From Mediterraneibacter gnavus ATCC 29149 (GTDB lineage: Bacteria > Bacillota > Clostridia > Lachnospirales > Lachnospiraceae), in the NCBI RefSeq assembly GCF_008121495.1, contig NZ_CP043051.1, positions 992,001 to 1,056,000 of the forward strand: a DNA stretch of 64,000 nt. The letters run 5' to 3'. Positions 61,904-64,000 of the stretch are shown here, piece by piece. The stretch's first letter is position 1; each line of letters starts with the position of its first letter. A program made the translations under genes and the position numbers. The notes below the pieces were generated by a model that did no database searches, was not told the DNA's origin, and saw only the letters and a program-made list of their open reading frames with translations.

Positions 61904-63472
61904 TCAGTCCTCCACTATAATCTCCATATTGATCTTCTTCTCAATATCTACAAATGTATCCTCAAACCGGCGTCCTTCTTCTACGTGGCGTACTTCTACT
62001 TCCACCTTCTTGCCGATCCTGTTTTCAATCAGACTTTCCAGTTCCTTCCGTCTATCTTCTCTGCCAACAAAATCTGCCCCCAGTGCATCCGGCATCACGA
62101 TCATCAGACGGTTGTCACCTGCAAGGCTTAGACGCGCTTTTTTCAGGTATGTCCGAAGCATTCCCGATGCCTCATCTGCGATCGGTCTGAAATTCTTTAC
62201 TACCTGCTGCACATCTTCCGGTACTGCGTTTGGAAGTTCCGGTCTCGGCGTTGGCTCCGCCGGTGCCTGACCATCTTCCTTTACATAAACAACTCGTTCC
62301 TGACCACCTGATATAACGCCCTGTTCCAGCTTTTCTTCCAATACACGGATCCGATCCAGAATAGAATCTGAGCTCGTCTCCATGGCAGGCGTACAAAGCT
62401 TGATCAGAGCCACTTCCAGAAGCACTCTTTTTTGCGCTGCATATTTCAGCTGACCTGACAATTCCGAAAAAATCCGAATGTAACGGAGCAACATATCCGC
62501 TTCCACCATCCCGGCCTCTTCCTGAAGCTGCTGCATATTTTCTGTAGATACATCCAGAACATCCTCTATATTATCAGATGTCTTCACAAGAAGCAAGTTT
62601 CGCAGATACCATGTAAAATCCGTGGCAAGCTGCGTAAGCTCCCGCCCCTGCATCACCAGATCATCGACGATATCAAGCACTTTTGGGACATCTCGTCTGA
62701 TCACACTGCGCAGAAGTCTGCTGAACACATCCGTATCGACTGCTCCCAGTACTTCCAGCACATTGTCATACGTCAGCTTCTGCCCCAGATAAAAGGCAAT
62801 ACACTGATCCAGAAGACTCAATGCGTCACGCATCGAACCATCTGCCGCCTTTGCGACATAGCGCAGCGCTTTTTCTTCTACTTCCACCTGCTCTTCCTGC
62901 ATCAGATCACGCATCCGGTCTGTGATCGTCTCAATACTGATCCGCTTGAAATCATAATGCTGACACCGGGATAAAATCGTGATGGGAATCTTGTGAACCT
63001 CGGTTGTCGCCAGAATAAAGATCACATACTCCGGCGGTTCCTCCAGTGTCTTTAACAGCGCATTGAACGCCCCTATCGACAGCATATGCACCTCATCAAT
63101 GATATAGACTTTGTACTTTCCTTCTGTCGGGCGGTATGCCACTTCTTCCCGGATCTCACGGATGTTGTCCACACCATTGTTCGAAGCTGCATCGATCTCG
63201 ATCACATTCATCGATGTACCCGCTGCAATAGAGCGGCACATCGCGCACTCCCCGCAGGGACTTCCATTCACCGGATGCTCACAGTTGACTGCCTTTGCAA
63301 AAATCTTCGCAACCGTTGTCTTACCGGTCCCTCTTGTTCCGCAGAACAGATAGGCATGTCCGATCCTGTTTGCTTCAATCTGATTTTTTAATGTAGTAAT
63401 AATATGTTCCTGACCCTTGACATCTTCAAATTCAACGGGACGGAACTTTCGGTAAAGTGCCGTATACGACAT
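61904..63472 (-). CDS. dnaX: DNA polymerase III subunit gamma/tau
   Basis: A 522-residue clamp-loader ATPase. Walker A FCGTRGTGKTT (about residues 43-53), four-Cys zinc module (CEHPVNGSPCGECAMC, about 64-79), Walker B/DEAH-like IIDEVHMLS (about 123), sensor 1 ATTEVHKIPITILSRCQ with SRC arginine finger region. The C-terminal part is shorter than in full-length tau. First visible gene of the dnaX-ybaB-recR operon. Confidence 0.96.
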   Translation of the reverse strand: MSYTALYRKFRPVEFEDVKGQEHIITTLKNQIEANRIGHAYLFCGTRGTGKTTVAKIFAKAVNCEHPVNGSPCGECAMCRSIAAGTSMNVIEIDAASNNGVDNIREIREEVAYRPTEGKYKVYIIDEVHMLSIGAFNALLKTLEEPPEYVIFILATTEVHKIPITILSRCQHYDFKRISIETITDRMRDLMQEEQVEVEEKALRYVAKAADGSMRDALSLLDQCIAFYLGQKLTYDNVLEVLGAVDTDVFSRLLRSVIRRDVPKVLDIVDDLVMQGRELTQLATDFTWYLRNLLLVKTSDNIEDVLDVSTENMQQLQEEAGMVEADMLLRYIRIFSELSGQLKYAAQKRVLLEVALIKLCTPAMETSSDSILDRIRVLEEKLEQGVISGGQERVVYVKEDGQAPAEPTPRPELPNAVPEDVQQVVKNFRPIADEASGMLRTYLKKARLSLAGDNRLMIVMPDALGADFVGREDRRKELESLIENRIGKKVEVEVRHVEEGRRFEDTFVDIEKKINMEIIVED

Positions 63473-63499
63473 GTATTACACCTCTGTTTTCCAAATCTT

Positions 63500-64000
63500 T
63501 TATTGATCTCCAAAGCTGATGCCGATGGTTCTTGCCTCTTTGATGATTCCATCCTGCGGATCTACCATTTTCAGCTTTCCTGCCACATCCTGAAGCGGTA
63601 CTTTTGTAATCTTCTGATTCTTCATGGCGATCATGTAGCCGTATTCCTGATTCAGGATCAGCTCTGCCGCAGCCGCTCCCACTCTTGTGGCAAATACACG
63701 GTCATACGCACATGGAGAACCGCCTCTTTGCGTATGCCCCGGCACCGTAATCCTTACTTCCTTGTCTGTCTTCTGCTGGATCTTCTCTGCCAGTTCGTAG
63801 GCGATGGACGGATATTTCCGTTTTGCAAGCTTTTCTTTATATTCTTTTTTCTTCAGCCTGGCATCTTCTTTTGAGATTGCACCTTCTGCAACCGCAATGA
63901 TCGTAAACTTTTTATCTGCTGCCGCACGCTTCTGGATCACATCCGTCACCACATCGATATCATACGGAATCTCCGGAAGCAGAATCACATCTGCACCGCC
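63500..64000 (-). CDS. 6-phosphofructokinase (N-terminus beyond window)
   Basis: The last 166 residues of a PfkA-type enzyme that phosphorylates fructose 6-phosphate in glycolysis. Recognised by GADVILLPEIPYDID and by PGHTQRGGSPCAYDRVFATRVGAAAAELI, the conserved fructose 6-phosphate-binding region. The frame is open to the right edge, so the nucleotide-binding N-terminal half is outside. ATP versus pyrophosphate use cannot be judged from this part. It ends 27 bases before the dnaX start. Confidence 0.9.
   Translation of the reverse strand, partial: GGADVILLPEIPYDIDVVTDVIQKRAAADKKFTIIAVAEGAISKEDARLKKKEYKEKLAKRKYPSIAYELAEKIQQKTDKEVRITVPGHTQRGGSPCAYDRVFATRVGAAAAELILNQEYGYMIAMKNQKITKVPLQDVAGKLKMVDPQDGIIKEARTIGISFGDQ

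Overview
The window looks like chromosomal DNA of a gut Lachnospiraceae (Clostridia). The AGGAGG ribosome-binding sites, sortase tails of the QTGD type, YesM/YesN two-component systems and split transketolase all point there. A GH98 endo-beta-galactosidase encoded close to a GH95 fucosidase resembles Ruminococcus (Mediterraneibacter) gnavus in particular. The species is my inference, not a search result. Most genes are on the minus strand.

Left part (1-20.8 kb). An LRR / VWA / MoxR-type AAA operon is followed by a YitT membrane protein, M17 aminopeptidase and transglutaminase-like operon. Next is a CUT1 sugar-uptake operon (binding protein, attenuating terminator, two permeases, an uncharacterised TIM-barrel hydrolase). 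It is divergent from a YesM/YesN sensor-regulator pair whose likely binding site, a direct repeat, lies just upstream of the binding-protein promoter. Then come an SPFH protein with a ribbon-helix-helix protein, and a GH31 hydrolase. Just 5' of the GH31 gene is a scar that joins the start of a response regulator to the end of an ABC permease.

Glycan island (20.8-33.7 kb). GH98 endo-beta-galactosidase, an LRR surface protein and a giant GH95 alpha-L-fucosidase form a secreted or wall-anchored set suited to cutting fucosylated blood-group/mucin glycans. The LRR and GH95 genes share a nearly identical 3' end of over 500 bp.

Polymorphic-toxin locus (34.0-52.0 kb), the most unusual part. A 2324-residue DNRLRE/YD-repeat (Rhs/WapA-like) protein with a nuclease-like C-terminal tip is followed, all on one strand, by a DUF4304 immunity gene overlapping its tail and an array of immunity-like genes. 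Some of these are paralogous and some broken. After them come an HExxH protein, a holin and a four-domain endolysin. The array contains two mobile elements whose target duplications I can read: an IS4-like element (7 bp, AATACAA) and a 1.6 kb element with an unfamiliar protein (4 bp, AAGT). Removing each restores an uninterrupted gene. Divergent from the toxin is an XRE repressor / ImmA-type protease pair. The shared promoter region holds five CAC-N5-GTG palindromes, some inside the two core promoters. I infer a repressor/antirepressor-controlled toxin that may leave the cell through the holin and endolysin.

Right part (52.0-64 kb) is mostly core genome: tRNA-Asn and tRNA-Ala, a CvpA / DUF5711 / LysM cluster, an HD-domain protein, small membrane proteins, a fructose-6-phosphate aldolase/transketolase operon with repeated TACTAATAAT boxes, a LacI-family regulator, recR-ybaB-dnaX, and the 3' part of a phosphofructokinase gene.
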